From contig OX104119.1 of NCBI GenBank assembly GCA_944474755.1, positions 86,246,896 to 86,310,895 on the forward strand: a DNA stretch of 64,000 bases, written 5' to 3'. The notes under the pieces are model-generated. The model saw only the letters and a program-made list of their open reading frames with translations. It had not been told where the DNA came from and searched no databases. Below are positions 62,169-64,000 of this stretch, in pieces (within the stretch, counting starts at the first letter, position 1; the number at the start of each line of letters is the position of its first letter). A program made the translations under genes and the position numbers. Source of the stretch: Limnoperna fortunei. Taxonomy: Eukaryota; Mollusca; Bivalvia; Mytilida; Modiolidae.

Positions 62169-62949
62169 AAAGGAGGAAATAAACTACTTTTTAAATCTAA
62201 ATTTGAAATTGAAAAATATCTTTTTATAGGAAATAAATCAAAACGTCAATTATTAACAAAATTAAGAATAAGTGATCATGACCTTAACATTGAAAAAGGT
62301 AGACATATAGGATTAGAAGTTAAGGACCGTGTATGTAAAGTTTGTAATTCAAATCTTGTAGAAGATGAATTACACTTTTTTACCCAATGTAACAATTATG
62401 ACAATGAACGTACAGACTTTTTTGTTTACATATCCGAAAAATATAAGAATTTTGAAAGTCTTTCAAACAAAAATAAATTTATTTGGCTCATGTCAGCAGA
62501 AGATGAAGATTTAATAAAACTATTGTTTAAAATAACATCAACTTTTAATAATATAAGAAAACAAATATTAAATATTTAACCATTGATCATTATAATTTAT
62601 CATTATTATTATTATTATTACTATTATAGGATCGGTGTGTTTCCTCTAGAAATATGTCATGGGTCTAAGAGAAATTGCTGTTTCTTTCTCTTCTTTCCCC
62701 CTTTAGTTTTAATACCCAATTTAATTTACACAACTGCTTTTATCATTATTTGCATTACTGTTATGATTATTATTTTATTATAATTTTACCAATCATACAA
62801 ATGTTTAAAGTTTTACTTATTTCCCTTAACCTTATTGTATTGTACATATTTATATTTTTTATTTTTTATTTTTTCTCTAATGATGATTATATGCTCAATA
62901 TTGGGCGCAGTGATTTGCTAATAAAAAAATATCTTGTATCTTGTATCTT

Positions 62950-63440
62950 GTTGACAGAAAGGACACAAAACAAAAACTTCAGTATCCTTTTGACAGAAGG
63001 AAACAAAACAATAACAGTATCCATGGTGACAGAAAGGACAAAACACGACTCCGATATCCATGGTGACAGAAAGGACAAAACACGACTCCGATATCCATGG
63101 TTACAGAAAGGACAAAACACGACTCCGATATCCATGGTGACAGAAAGGACAAAACACGACTCCGATATCCATGGTGACAGAAAGGACAAAACACGACTCC
63201 GATATCCATGGTGACAGAAAGGACAAAACACGACTCCGATATCCATGGTGACAGAAAGTACAAAACACGACTCCGATATCCATGGTGACAGAAAGTACAA
63301 AACACGACTCCGATATCCATGGTGACAGAAAGTACAAAACACGAGTCCGATATCCATGGAAACAGAAAGTACAAAACACGACTCCGATATCCATGGTGAC
63401 AGAAAGGACACACAACAAAAACTACAGAATACATGAGCGG
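62950..63440. repeat. minisatellite X, right part, 37-bp unit, about 12 copies
   Basis: The unit is gacaaaacacgactccgata plus tccatggtgacagaaag. The first copies next to the LINE resemble the diverged left part. Confidence 0.95.
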
Positions 63441-63499
63441 AACCCACTTTTAGTGCAAAAGCCTATAAAATTTAAATCTATTATGTTTGATAAACGTGA

Positions 63500-63672
63500 A
63501 TACCGACGAGAGATTACGCCGCTAAAGACAGACGACGATTCCGACGACATTGGACGCCAGTCCAGACAGACGACGATTCCGACGACATTGTAAGCCACTG
63601 AAGACAGACGACGATTCCGACGACATTGGACGCCACTGAAGACAGACGACGATACCGACGACAGGCCATGCA
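63500..63672. repeat. tandem repeat Y, about 38-bp unit, 4 copies
   Basis: Units contain agacagacgacgattccgac and gacattggacgccactga. Confidence 0.92.
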
Positions 63673-64000
63673 GTAATAGGAAAATAAATATTTTTTGTCA
63701 TATGAACAGAGAAAAACTATCATCGAGAAAAATGCAAAGAAAATTCAAGAGCAAAAGAAAACCTTTAAAAATTTGGATTAAAAAACCCCACTAAAAATTT
63801 GGAGTGAAATCAGGTGCTCCTGAAAGGACGGCAGTTCCTGCTCCTCAAACAGCTCCGTACTTAAAACAGGTACTATGAAAACCCTATCAAATCCTATCGA
63901 GTACTATACCCTCTACTAATCCTGTCATATTGATTGATCCTTGGTTCTCCTTCAGTAGGCATCGATACAGTGAGATAATTACAACTATTATCTGATTATT
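63673..64000. other. right edge, no feature seen
   Basis: A-rich unique sequence without coding pattern. Confidence 0.5.

Larger units (their letters stand above)
59793..62949 (+). mobile_element. non-LTR retrotransposon (LINE), 5' truncated and broken
   Basis: It begins near the end of an AP-endonuclease-like domain (LSDHCQI). Then comes a reverse transcriptase with FVDFKKAFDSVPH, GVRQGDNLSPTLFNIYMNDL and the catalytic MYADDVVLL, a thumb region with YGSEVWG, and a C-terminal zinc-knuckle-like CKVCNS...EDELHFFTQC (about 62335-62395). Breaks: TAA at 59971, a one-base shift in an A run near 60185, a one-base shift in a T run near 60870, and TAA at 62166. It ends in a (tatcttg)3 tail. GTTGACAGA at 59784 and 62950 is a 9-bp target-site duplication. 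The clade is not decided. Confidence 0.92.

Overview
The window is animal nuclear DNA, most likely from a bivalve mollusc. It contains spliced genes with GT-AG introns, a tRNA-headed SINE of the mollusc type (copies near 2770, 17560, 50000 and 58950), several interspersed repeats typical of bivalve genomes (near 7205, 11280, 14569, 39025 and 39571), and very many minisatellites. By my estimate tandem arrays fill about 45% of the 64 kb. The species cannot be named from the sequence.

Two genes can be read exon by exon, and they converge. On the + strand, 2110-35257 holds the last 18 exons of a transmembrane ADAM protein of the ADAM11/22/23 (insect mind-meld) type. The exons encode the metalloprotease-like domain, which has the three zinc histidines but Met where the catalytic Glu should be, then the disintegrin, cysteine-rich and EGF-like domains, a Thr/Pro stalk, one membrane segment and a cytoplasmic tail of about 510 residues. 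All 18 exons join in frame (3246 nt, 1081 residues); the signal peptide and prodomain lie left of the window. On the - strand, 58837-51796 holds a complete five-exon secernin (peptidase family C69-like, 418 residues) whose usual N-terminal Cys nucleophile is not where expected. Between the two 3' ends lie about 16.5 kb of arrays and transposon remains. The right end holds a 5'-truncated, broken non-LTR retrotransposon inserted into a minisatellite.

The most unusual feature is how the minisatellites sit on the ADAM gene. At five of its 17 visible donor junctions (after exons 6, 8, 10, 13 and 14) the array unit is itself the end of the exon plus its 5' splice site plus some intron. The intron therefore starts with a run of 3 to about 73 further copies of the splice donor. 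Two acceptors (exons 5 and 7) have small duplications of the same kind. After exon 14 the unit is 78 nt with no stop, so use of the second donor would insert 26 residues that repeat the first half of the EGF-like module. At exons 6, 10 and 13 any downstream donor brings an immediate stop; at exon 8 it shifts the frame. Other arrays carry donor-like (1-1160) or acceptor-like (15146-17196) motifs without a visible exon source.

Mobile elements have repeatedly landed inside arrays: a SINE in the 82-bp array, a LINE in the 37-bp array, a TA-flanked MITE in the 28-bp array and a pogo/Tigger-like MITE in a short array. The long open frames over the arrays come from unit lengths divisible by three and are not called as genes. 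Assembly error in the long arrays cannot be excluded from sequence alone.
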